This document shows, piece after piece, positions 20,133 through 27,156 of a DNA stretch of 45,552 bases; position 1 is the stretch's first letter, and every line of letters starts with the position of its first letter. Source of the stretch: Nitrospirota bacterium (GTDB lineage Bacteria; Nitrospirota; Nitrospiria; Nitrospirales; NS-4). The DNA is taken from NCBI GenBank assembly GCA_004298335.1, contig SCTG01000178.1, positions 1 through 45,552 on the forward strand. The letters are read 5' to 3'. The notes beneath the pieces were generated by a model. It searched no databases and was not told the origin of the DNA. It saw only the letters and a program-made list of their open reading frames with translations. Made by a program: the position numbers and the translations under genes.

Positions 20133-20920
20133 AAGAGCAGCTCGAACGCCTGATCGCGTTGCAGGAGGCCGACCTGCGGCAGGAGGAGTTGGCCGAACGC
20201 AAGCGACGCATCCCCGAGATGGTCGAAGCCGCCCGCCAACCCCTTCAAGCCGCCCAAGCCTTCCGCGACACCACCAAGCAGATATTCGAGAAGACCGGTA
20301 AGGAGCGCAAGGCCTGCGAGCAGGCGCTGGCCGAGCAGGAGCAGGCCATCAGCAAGCTGCAGGACCGGACGACGAAGGGCGAGATCAAGACGAACCGGGA
20401 ATACCAGGCGCACCTGCTCGAGGTCGAGCTGGCCAAGAAAAAACGGGGCGAGATCGAGGAGCGGCTCCTGATTCTCATGGACGAGGTGGACGCGAAGAAG
20501 AAGGAGCTGGCGCAGGCCGAGGCCGCGGCGAAGGAAGTGGAACAGCGGTTCACCGCCGAGAAGGCCGGACTGGAAGGCTCCGTGGGCGCGCTGGATGAGG
20601 AGCTGGCCGGCCTGAAGCAGAAGCGCGAGGCCTTGAGGGCCGCGGTCGAGCCGTCGCTCCTGCGGACTTACGAAAAGCTGAAGGGTTCCAAGAAGGGTCA
20701 GGCCCTGGCCGGGATCAACAAGGATGGAAGCTGCATGGCCTGCCGCCTGCAAGTTCAGCCCCAGGTGGTGGCGGAAGTGAAGCGCGCCACCGCGATCCAG
20801 ACCTGTTTTGAGTGCCACCGCATTCTGTACTGGGCCGGCGATCCGGTGCAGATCGTGCCCGTCCCGGAAAAACCCGCCGAGGTGGTGGAAGTCGAGGAAG
20901 CCGCCGAAACCACCGAGTAA
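20129..20920 (+). CDS. Coiled-coil / C4 zinc-ribbon protein (DUF164, CT398/HP0958-like)
   Basis: A 263-residue protein made mostly of a long helical hairpin: residues about 1-180 are rich in Glu, Lys, Ala and Leu with coiled-coil character (KEQLERLIALQEADLRQEEL onward, then VELAKKKRGEIEERL). The C-terminal zinc ribbon has CMAC and, about 24 residues later, CFECHRILYW. This architecture matches the family of CT398 and HP0958, which act as chaperones or RNA-binding accessory factors for secretion or flagellar systems in some bacteria; the role in other bacteria is unclear. ATG 20129 has no ribosome binding site but overlaps a tiny upstream ORF. Confidence 0.83.
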   Translation: MKEQLERLIALQEADLRQEELAERKRRIPEMVEAARQPLQAAQAFRDTTKQIFEKTGKERKACEQALAEQEQAISKLQDRTTKGEIKTNREYQAHLLEVELAKKKRGEIEERLLILMDEVDAKKKELAQAEAAAKEVEQRFTAEKAGLEGSVGALDEELAGLKQKREALRAAVEPSLLRTYEKLKGSKKGQALAGINKDGSCMACRLQVQPQVVAEVKRATAIQTCFECHRILYWAGDPVQIVPVPEKPAEVVEVEEAAETTE

Positions 20921-20928
20921 TATTTCCT

Positions 20929-20967
20929 GCGGGTCCTGCCACCCGCACCCGCGAGGCGGGTACCCGC
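20929..20967 (+). terminator. Tandem GC-rich hairpins between convergent genes
   Basis: GCGGGT (20929-20934) can pair with ACCCGC (20941-20946), and ACCCGC (20947-20952) with GCGGGT (20956-20961), with another ACCCGC at 20962-20967 as an alternative partner. The cluster lies between the ends of the zinc-ribbon gene and the RNase HIII-like gene. No T-run is present, so any termination would not be classical intrinsic termination. Confidence 0.4.
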
Positions 20968-20997
20968 CCCACCGGCTTCGGCTGCGAAGACTGGCCT

Positions 20998-21678
20998 CTA
21001 GGCGGCGGGAGGCCCCCTATCGGCGTCACCCGCAGGCGCTGATCCCAACACTGCTTTCGTGGTCTTGAAGTGCAGCTTGGCGACCTTCGCCAGGCCGTCC
21101 CGCCCGTGTTTCTTCACAAGCGCCTTGGCCGCGAGCTCCACCGCCGGCGATGCGCCCTTCGGCAGGGGCATGCCCCACTGGGCGGCCAGCCGCTCCAGCC
21201 GCCGGACGAACTCCGCCCGCGCCACGATCGACGCGGCCGCGACCGCGATGTCCTCCTCGCCCTTGTGTCGCTGCTCGAGCGTGATCTTCCGGCCTTTCTC
21301 CTGCAGCGCGTTCAGGATCAGGCGCTCGTCGCCGAACTGGTCCGCGATGGCGCGGTCGCAGGGCACCTGTTCGAGGAGGGTCTCCAGGGCCTTGGCGTGG
21401 CCCCAGGCGAGGAGGCGGTTGAGGTTGCGGATCTGCTTGTACAGCTCGTTGTAGCGTTCGGGGCCGATGGCGATCACGCTGTGGCGGCAGAGGGTCTTGA
21501 TGTCCACCTCCAGTTTCCGGATGACGCTGTCGGCGATCTTCTTGCTGTCGCGGACGTTGAGGGCCAGCAGATCTTCTTCGATGCGGGGGGTGACGTGGAC
21601 GGCGGCGATCACGAGCGGGCCGAAGTAGTCGCCCTTCCCCGATTCGTCGATGCCGATCCATCCAATGGCGGTCGTCAT
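20998..21678 (-). CDS. RNase HIII-like ribonuclease H without N-terminal substrate-binding domain
   Basis: A 226-residue type 2 RNase H, which cleaves RNA in RNA-DNA hybrids. IGIDESGKGDYFGPLVIAAV near the N-terminus, with Asp11 and Glu12, is the RNase HIII signature and differs from the DEAGRGPLAGP of RNase HII. VRDSKKI, ADQFGDE and AAASIVARAEF complete the family core. Classical RNase HIII has about 80 extra N-terminal residues folded like TBP; these are missing. ATG 21678 is preferred over a GTG six codons upstream. It lies 43 bases downstream of phoR on the same strand and may be read from the pho operon. A GGCCTC/GAGGCC inverted repeat (20993-21014) overlaps its stop. Confidence 0.86.
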   Translation of the reverse strand: MTTAIGWIGIDESGKGDYFGPLVIAAVHVTPRIEEDLLALNVRDSKKIADSVIRKLEVDIKTLCRHSVIAIGPERYNELYKQIRNLNRLLAWGHAKALETLLEQVPCDRAIADQFGDERLILNALQEKGRKITLEQRHKGEEDIAVAAASIVARAEFVRRLERLAAQWGMPLPKGASPAVELAAKALVKKHGRDGLAKVAKLHFKTTKAVLGSAPAGDADRGPPAA

Positions 21679-21721
21679 GGCCGGGCACCCTAGCACAGAT
21701 TCGGCGGCGAGTGAACTCTTG

Positions 21722-23203
21722 TCAGGCGGCAGGGATGGACGAGGGCGAGAGCGGCAGCCTGACCGTGAACCGTGTTCCCTGTCCAGGGAGGCTTGCGACG
21801 GACACCGTCCCGCCGTGGCCTTCCACCAGGTGCTTCACGATCGCGAGGCCCAGACCCGTGCCACCGAGCTCGCGTGAGCGCGCCTTGTCCACGCGGTAGA
21901 AACGCTCGAAGATCCGCGGGAGATCCTTCGAAGGAATGCCGATGCCGGTGTCCGCGACGTCGGCCTCAATCATAGTGGGAGGGGCTGTTTTACTAAGCGC
22001 TGCGCTGATGGTGATCGTGCCGTTCTCCGGCGTGTATTTGATGGCGTTGTCCAACAGGTTCGAAAACACCTGCCCCAGCCGTTCTTCATCGCCCAGGATC
22101 GGCGGCAGATCAGCGGGAATATTCACCACGACCCTGTGCTTCTTCTGCTCGATGAGGTGACGAAGAAGGCCCACCGTCCGGTCGATAAGGCCGGCCAGGG
22201 CCACCGGCTCCTGCTTCAGCGGGACCTGTCCGGATTCGATCTTCGAGAGCAGGAGCAGGTCCGTGATGATCAGATTGAGCCGTTCGGTGTGCGCCTTGAT
22301 GATGTCCAGGAAGCGGTCGAGTTCCTCGGGCTTGTCCTTGCCGCCGTCCTGGATGGCCTCGACGTAGCCTTTGATGGCGGTCAGGGGCGTGCGCAGCTCG
22401 TGCGACACGTTCGCCACGAAATCTTTTCGGACCTGTTCCAAGCGGTGGAGGTTCCGGATGTTCTCCTCGAGAGAGACGGCCATCTGGTTCAGGATCTCGG
22501 CGAGATACGCCACTTCGGTGGTGGACGTGACGCGGACCCGCTCGTGGAACTCCCCGCGGGCCATGCGTCGCGCGGCGGCAACGATGTCGGCGAGCGGGCG
22601 CGTGATGCCGCGCGCGACGGCATAGCTGAGCACCAGCGAGAGAAGGAAGGCTCCGCCGAGCGCGGCCGCCAGCATTCTGCGAAGGTCCCGGTGCCGCTGC
22701 TCGATCTCCGTCAGGGGGAGGGACAGCCGGACGACGCCCATCACCCGGTTGCCGGCCTGGGGCGCCCGGACGGGGAGGGCCAGGTTCAGCATGCGGATGC
22801 CGACCGTGTCACTCAGGCGGGCGCTCACGCCCATGCCTGTGGCGAGAGCTTCCCGGACCTCCGGTCGCGAGAGATGATTGTCCATGCGACGCAGTCCTTC
22901 GCCTGATTCGTAGGAGTCCCCGAGCACGACCCCTTCCGGGTTGACCACAGTCACGCGGGCCTTGATGTCGTCTCCCAGCTGATCGGCCAACGCGTCAATG
23001 GCGGATGAATCCGGCCTGGCGGCCGCCAGCGGGCCGGCAAAGAGGCGGGTGGCCATGCGGGCTTGGGCGGCCAGCCGCACCCGAAGCTGCTCCAGGTCGC
23101 TCCGCTCGAGGGCGTCCAGGGCCAGCCACCCGGCCGCCCCCATTCCGATGCCGGCGACGACGAGGTAGCCGAGCAGGATTTTCCACTGGAGAGGCAGGCG
23201 CAC
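21722..23203 (-). CDS. phoR: Phosphate regulon sensor histidine kinase PhoR
   Basis: A 493-residue inner-membrane kinase. TM1 is at about 8-30, a periplasmic domain at 31-176 (VTVVNPEGVVLGDS suggests a PAS/Cache-like sensor), TM2 at 177-198 and a HAMP linker at 199-250. The phosphoacceptor is His268 in FVANVSHELRTPLTAIKGY. N, G1 and G2 boxes of the ATPase are visible (LLDNAIKYTPENG, VADTGIGIP, GGTGLGLAIVKHLVEGHGG). PhoR normally senses phosphate through the Pst-PhoU complex and phosphorylates PhoB. The start is GTG 23203, 5 bases after the phoB stop. The large periplasmic domain is longer than in E. coli PhoR. Confidence 0.93.
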   Translation of the reverse strand: MRLPLQWKILLGYLVVAGIGMGAAGWLALDALERSDLEQLRVRLAAQARMATRLFAGPLAAARPDSSAIDALADQLGDDIKARVTVVNPEGVVLGDSYESGEGLRRMDNHLSRPEVREALATGMGVSARLSDTVGIRMLNLALPVRAPQAGNRVMGVVRLSLPLTEIEQRHRDLRRMLAAALGGAFLLSLVLSYAVARGITRPLADIVAAARRMARGEFHERVRVTSTTEVAYLAEILNQMAVSLEENIRNLHRLEQVRKDFVANVSHELRTPLTAIKGYVEAIQDGGKDKPEELDRFLDIIKAHTERLNLIITDLLLLSKIESGQVPLKQEPVALAGLIDRTVGLLRHLIEQKKHRVVVNIPADLPPILGDEERLGQVFSNLLDNAIKYTPENGTITISAALSKTAPPTMIEADVADTGIGIPSKDLPRIFERFYRVDKARSRELGGTGLGLAIVKHLVEGHGGTVSVASLPGQGTRFTVRLPLSPSSIPAA

Positions 23204-23208
23204 GGTCG

Positions 23209-23904
23209 CTAGTCGTCCTCCTCGCGGAGTTTGTAGCCGACCGACTTGATCGAGACGATGGCCTCGTCCAACAAGGGCGCCTTCTGCTTCAGTCGGCGGA
23301 TGTGGACATCCACCGTTCGCGTCGTCCCGTGGTAGTCATAGCCCCAGACGCTGTTGAGGAGGACGTCACGGGTCAGCACCCGTCCCTTGTTGCGGAGCAG
23401 CTGCTCCAGCAGGCCGAACTCCTTGGCCGTGAGCGGGACTTCCCTGCCGTCGACCTTCACCTCGTGCCGCACGGCGTCCAGGCGGAGCGGGCCGTACGCG
23501 TGCGGCTTGTGGTCGGCCTCCCGCCGCTCGGCCCGCCGCAACAGCGCCTTGATGCGCGCGACCAGCTCCTTGGGGCTGAAGGGCTTCGTCAGGTAATCGT
23601 CGGCGCCGAGCTCCAGCCCGACGATCTTGTCCGATTCCTCGGCCTTGGCCGTCAGCATGATGACCGGCGTGAGCGCCGTGGCGGGGTCGGCGCGGATTTT
23701 CTTGCACAGTTCCAGGCCGTCGAGGCCGGGCAGCATCAGGTCGAGCACGATGAGGTCCGGGTGCTCCTGGCGGACGGCGGCCAGGCCGGCGGTTCCGTCC
23801 GCGGCCGTCCGCGCGCGAAACCCCTCCTTTTCCAGATAGTGGCGGACGAGGTCCAGGATGTCCCGCTCGTCCTCGATGATCAGGATCTTGCGCGCGGCGG
23901 CCAC
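23209..23904 (-). CDS. phoB: Phosphate regulon response regulator PhoB
   Basis: An OmpR-class regulator of about 231 residues. The receiver domain has the acidic pair in IIEDERD, phosphoacceptor Asp55 in LIVLDLMLPGLDG and the conserved Lys in YLTKPFSPKEL. The C-terminal winged helix has PLTAKEFGLLEQLL, SVWGYDYHGTTRTVDVHIRRLKQK, typical of PhoB. I chose GTG 23904 because it gives the usual PhoB length; an ATG at 23967 would add 21 residues with no family similarity and has no ribosome binding site. A promoter directly upstream would start transcription at the GTG itself. It should bind the repeat array before pstS. Confidence 0.92.
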   Translation of the reverse strand: MAAARKILIIEDERDILDLVRHYLEKEGFRARTAADGTAGLAAVRQEHPDLIVLDLMLPGLDGLELCKKIRADPATALTPVIMLTAKAEESDKIVGLELGADDYLTKPFSPKELVARIKALLRRAERREADHKPHAYGPLRLDAVRHEVKVDGREVPLTAKEFGLLEQLLRNKGRVLTRDVLLNSVWGYDYHGTTRTVDVHIRRLKQKAPLLDEAIVSIKSVGYKLREEDD

Positions 23905-23910
23905 GGTGTC

Positions 23911-23939
23911 AGCGTAGCGAAGGGTCTCGGGGGTGTCAA
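23911..23939 (-). promoter_or_regulatory. Candidate internal promoter for phoB-phoR
   Basis: On the minus strand: perfect -35 TTGACA (23939-23934), 17-base spacer, -10 TACGCT (23916-23911, keeping the important T1, A2 and T6). Transcription would begin near 23904, exactly the GTG start of phoB. It lies within the alternative longer phoB frame. Confidence 0.5.
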
Positions 23940-23986
23940 GGGAACCGCCTGCGGCGAAATGCGTCATGGTGTGGGCGACGCCAGGG

Positions 23987-24643
23987 TCAACTCATGGTGT
24001 GCCGGATGATCTTGCCTTCCACCATGTACACGACAAGCTCCGCCACATTCGTCGCGTGGTCCGCGATGCGCTCCAGGTACTTGGAGATGAAGGTGATGCG
24101 GATGGCGCGGGTGATCGTCTGGGGATTCTCCAGCATGAAGGAGAGCAGCTCCCGGAAGAGCTGGTGCGTCAGGTCGTCCACGAAATCGTCGTCCGTGCAG
24201 ACCTTGCGGGCCAGGTCGGCGTCGTGGTTGACGAAGGCGTCCAGCGCTTCCTTGACCATCCGCAAGGACCAGTTCGCCATGCGCGGGATGTCGATGTAGG
24301 GCTTGAGCTGCGGCTCCTCGTTCAGCTCGAGGGCGCGCTCGCAAATGTTCTCGGCCAGGTCGCTCACCCGTTCCAGTTCCGTCGAGATCTTCATCGCCGT
24401 CGTGATGAAGCGCAGGTCCCGCGCGGCCGGCTGCTGGAGGGCGAGCAGGCGGAGGCAGTCCTCGTCCACCTCCACGTCCAGGGCATTGACCTGGCGGTCG
24501 TTCGCGATGATCTTGCGCGCGAGGTCGGAGTCGCGCTCGATGAGGGCGCGCAGGGCCCCCTGGACCTGTTCTTCCACGAGGATCCCCATCCGGAGAATTT
24601 TCTCCTTGAGGTCCAGCAGTTCCTGGTCGAAGTGGCGTTGCAT
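23987..24643 (-). CDS. phoU: Phosphate transport system regulator PhoU
   Basis: A 218-residue all-helical protein with two PhoU repeats. HFDQELLDLKEKILRMG opens the first repeat; ERVSDLAENICERAL and, in the second repeat, KYLERIADHATNVAEL are the metal-binding E/D-x3-D motifs. PhoU links the state of the Pst transporter to PhoR and limits phosphate uptake. ATG 24643 has AAGGAG 7 bases upstream, and the gene is 11 bases downstream of pstB. Confidence 0.96.
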   Translation of the reverse strand: MQRHFDQELLDLKEKILRMGILVEEQVQGALRALIERDSDLARKIIANDRQVNALDVEVDEDCLRLLALQQPAARDLRFITTAMKISTELERVSDLAENICERALELNEEPQLKPYIDIPRMANWSLRMVKEALDAFVNHDADLARKVCTDDDFVDDLTHQLFRELLSFMLENPQTITRAIRITFISKYLERIADHATNVAELVVYMVEGKIIRHTMS

Positions 24644-24654
24644 GGTCGTTCTCC

Positions 24655-25494
24655 TTATCCGAACCGGCCGGTGACGTAGTCTTCCGTCCGCCGGTCGCGC
24701 GGCGTGGTAAAGACCGTTTTCGTGTCGCTGAACTCGACGAGCTCGCCCATCAGGAAGAAGCCGGTGTAATCGGACACGCGCGCCGCCTGCTGCATGTTGT
24801 GGGTGACGATGACGACGGTCAACTCTTTCTTCAGGGTGAAGAGCAGCTCCTCGATCCTGGCGGTGGCGATGGGGTCCAGCGCCGAGCAGGGCTCGTCCAT
24901 CAGGAGCACTTCCGGCTTGACGGCCAGCGCCCGGGCGATGCAGAGCCGCTGCTGCTGGCCGCCGGACAGACCCAGCGCGCTCTGGTGCAGGCGGTCCTTG
25001 ACCTCCTCCCACAGCCCGGCGCCTTTCAAGCTTTCCTCCACGATGGCGTCGAGCGCGGCGCGGTGTCGGAGGCCCTGAAGGCGGGGGCCATAGGCGATGT
25101 TGTCGTAGATCGGCTTCGGAAAGGGGTTGGACTTCTGAAAGACCATCCCGACGCGTTTTCTGAGGTCCGTGACGTCCACCTGCGGGCTGTAGATGTCCTG
25201 GCCGTCCAGGAGGATCTGCCCGCCGATGCGGGCGCCTTCGATCAGGTCGTTCAGCCGGTTCAGGCAACGCAACAGGGTGGACTTCCCGCAACCGGAAGGC
25301 CCGATGAAGGCGGTGACCTGGTTGGGCGGGAACTCAATGCTCACTTTGAAGAGCGCCTGGGCCGCTCCGTAGAAGAAGTTCACATCCTGCAACAGCATCT
25401 TGCCCGCGAGGGGTTTGCTCTCGCGGACGGGGGGATGGCTGTCGGGCCTTGCGACGGTGATGCGCATATCAGGAGCCTCGGTCGACATCATCAT
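24655..25494 (-). CDS. pstB: Phosphate ABC transporter ATP-binding protein
   Basis: A 279-residue ATPase energising phosphate import. Walker A is [13 protein letters not shown], the signature motif is [11 protein letters not shown], and Walker B is [14 protein letters not shown] with the downstream His in [26 protein letters not shown] and [20 protein letters not shown] are PstB-specific. Three ATG codons in a row (25494, 25491, 25488) follow GGGAGG; the exact one used is uncertain. The N-terminal 30 residues before [10 protein letters not shown] are longer than in E. coli PstB. Confidence 0.96.
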   Translation of the reverse strand: MMMSTEAPDMRITVARPDSHPPVRESKPLAGKMLLQDVNFFYGAAQALFKVSIEFPPNQVTAFIGPSGCGKSTLLRCLNRLNDLIEGARIGGQILLDGQDIYSPQVDVTDLRKRVGMVFQKSNPFPKPIYDNIAYGPRLQGLRHRAALDAIVEESLKGAGLWEEVKDRLHQSALGLSGGQQQRLCIARALAVKPEVLLMDEPCSALDPIATARIEELLFTLKKELTVVIVTHNMQQAARVSDYTGFFLMGELVEFSDTKTVFTTPRDRRTEDYVTGRFG

Positions 25495-25503
25495 TGTACC
25501 TCC

Positions 25504-27150
25504 CTACACCGCTGATCCGGCGTATTTCTTGCGCAGGTGGTTGCGGAGGGTGATCGCCGTCAGATTGAGCAGCACAACCACCATGATCAACACCAGCGTG
25601 GTGATATAGACCATCGGCTTCGCGGCCTCGACGTTCGGCGACTGAAAGCCCACGTCGTAGATATGGAAGCCGAGATGCATGAACTTCCGGTCGAAATGGA
25701 AGAACGGCCAGGTGGCGTCCACCGGCAGCGTGGGCGCCAGCTTGACCACGCCCGTCAGCATCAGCGGCGCGACCTCGCCGGCCGCGCGGGCCATCGCGAG
25801 GATCAACCCCGTCAGGATGGCCGGCAGAGCGCAGGGGAGAATGACACGGACGACGGTCTCCAGCTTAGTGGCGCCGAGCGCCAGGGACCCCTCCCGAAAA
25901 TCACGCGGGACCGCCGCCAGTCCTTCCTCGGTCGCCACGATGACCACCGGCACGGTCATGAGGGCCAGGGTCAGCGAGGCCCAGAGGATGCCGCCGGTTC
26001 CATACGTGGGGCTGGGAAGGGACTCCGGAAAGAACAGCGTATCGATGGTCCCGCCGATGGCATAAACGAAAAACCCCAGTCCGAAGACGCCGAACACGAT
26101 GGAGGGCACACCAGCCAGATTGTTGACGGCGATGCGGACCAGCCGCACGACGGTTCCCTGCTTCGCGTATTCCCGGAGATACAGCGCCGCCAGCACGCCG
26201 AAGGGGACCACTGCCATGCTCATGATCAGGACCATCATGACCGTGCCGAAGATGGCCGGGAAGATGCCGCCTTCCGTATTCGCCTCCCGCGGTTCGTCGG
26301 CCAGCACCCGCCACACGTTGGTGATGTAAACCCAGATTTTGGCTGGGATGCCCATGTCATTGGGACGGAGAGCCCGAATGATCTGGCCCACGGGAAGCTG
26401 TTTTTCCCGTCCGTTCGCGTCCACCATGAGGACGGAGTATTCGTTGAACTGCGCATTCAGCTTGTCGAGCTGCTCGGTCTTTTCGCGGTACTGCGCTTCA
26501 GCCGAGGCGATGGCGGTCTTCAGGCGGTCAAGCGTGGGGCCGTGAGGCGCCTGGCCCGGAGGCTGATTCATCTCCAGCGCCCGGATTTTCAGTTGGGCCC
26601 GTGTGATCGCGGCGTTGATCTCTCCGATCTCGACCCGCTCAATGCGGTTGATCCCGGCATGCAGGTCGTTGGCCTGGTCAACAAGGGGGAGCAGGGCATT
26701 CCATCCGATGTCGCTCCCTGCCGCATGCAGGGTCTCACCCTTGCGGATCGCCTTGATCCAGCCGTAGAAGTTGCCCCACTCCCGCCGCTCCAGGAGCACG
26801 GCGTTGGGCGGGAACGTCTGCGAGGCGATCCTGTCCTCGTCCACCCACTTGAAGTCCAGACCGTACAGGTCGCGGTTGCCGATCTTCACCCGGACCCGGC
26901 TCTTGCCCTTCGGCGCGTCCGGCGCGACCGAATTCGGGATGGTCTCCCGGCCAGCCTGTTGACCCATCAGATGTTTGCCGTCCGCCAGGGTGAGTTCAAT
27001 GATGTCTCCGGTCCAGAAGAAGCCCATGCCGTTCACCACTATGAGGAGCAGGAGCCCGATCACCATCAGGAGAGCGACGGCCAGGCCGGCGCCGCTTCCC
27101 CAGACGAAGAGGCTGCCCGAGGCCATCGTTTTCTTGCGCCACGTCCGCAT
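25504..27150 (-). CDS. pstA: Phosphate ABC transporter permease PstA, enlarged form
   Basis: A 548-residue permease, compared with about 296 in E. coli. The first membrane helix is at about 17-43; the core with the remaining helices starts near residue 295 and contains the EAA-like loop [24 protein letters not shown]. Between them is a periplasmic insertion of about 250 residues with a helical, coiled-coil-like part around 170-235 (ALEMNQ, ASAEAQYREKTEQLDKLNAQ). Large PstA proteins are known in Pseudomonas and others; the insert has no assigned function. The gene lies 6 bases after pstC and 9 before pstB. Confidence 0.92.
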   Translation of the reverse strand: MRTWRKKTMASGSLFVWGSGAGLAVALLMVIGLLLLIVVNGMGFFWTGDIIELTLADGKHLMGQQAGRETIPNSVAPDAPKGKSRVRVKIGNRDLYGLDFKWVDEDRIASQTFPPNAVLLERREWGNFYGWIKAIRKGETLHAAGSDIGWNALLPLVDQANDLHAGINRIERVEIGEINAAITRAQLKIRALEMNQPPGQAPHGPTLDRLKTAIASAEAQYREKTEQLDKLNAQFNEYSVLMVDANGREKQLPVGQIIRALRPNDMGIPAKIWVYITNVWRVLADEPREANTEGGIFPAIFGTVMMVLIMSMAVVPFGVLAALYLREYAKQGTVVRLVRIAVNNLAGVPSIVFGVFGLGFFVYAIGGTIDTLFFPESLPSPTYGTGGILWASLTLALMTVPVVIVATEEGLAAVPRDFREGSLALGATKLETVVRVILPCALPAILTGLILAMARAAGEVAPLMLTGVVKLAPTLPVDATWPFFHFDRKFMHLGFHIYDVGFQSPNVEAAKPMVYITTLVLIMVVVLLNLTAITLRNHLRKKYAGSAV

Positions 27151-27156
27151 AGGGGC

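Noticed and set aside
23905-23967. ATG 23967 as the start of PhoB
   Set aside because: It adds 21 residues absent from the family, has no ribosome binding site, and spans a promoter-like sequence; GTG 23904 fits better, though this is not proven.
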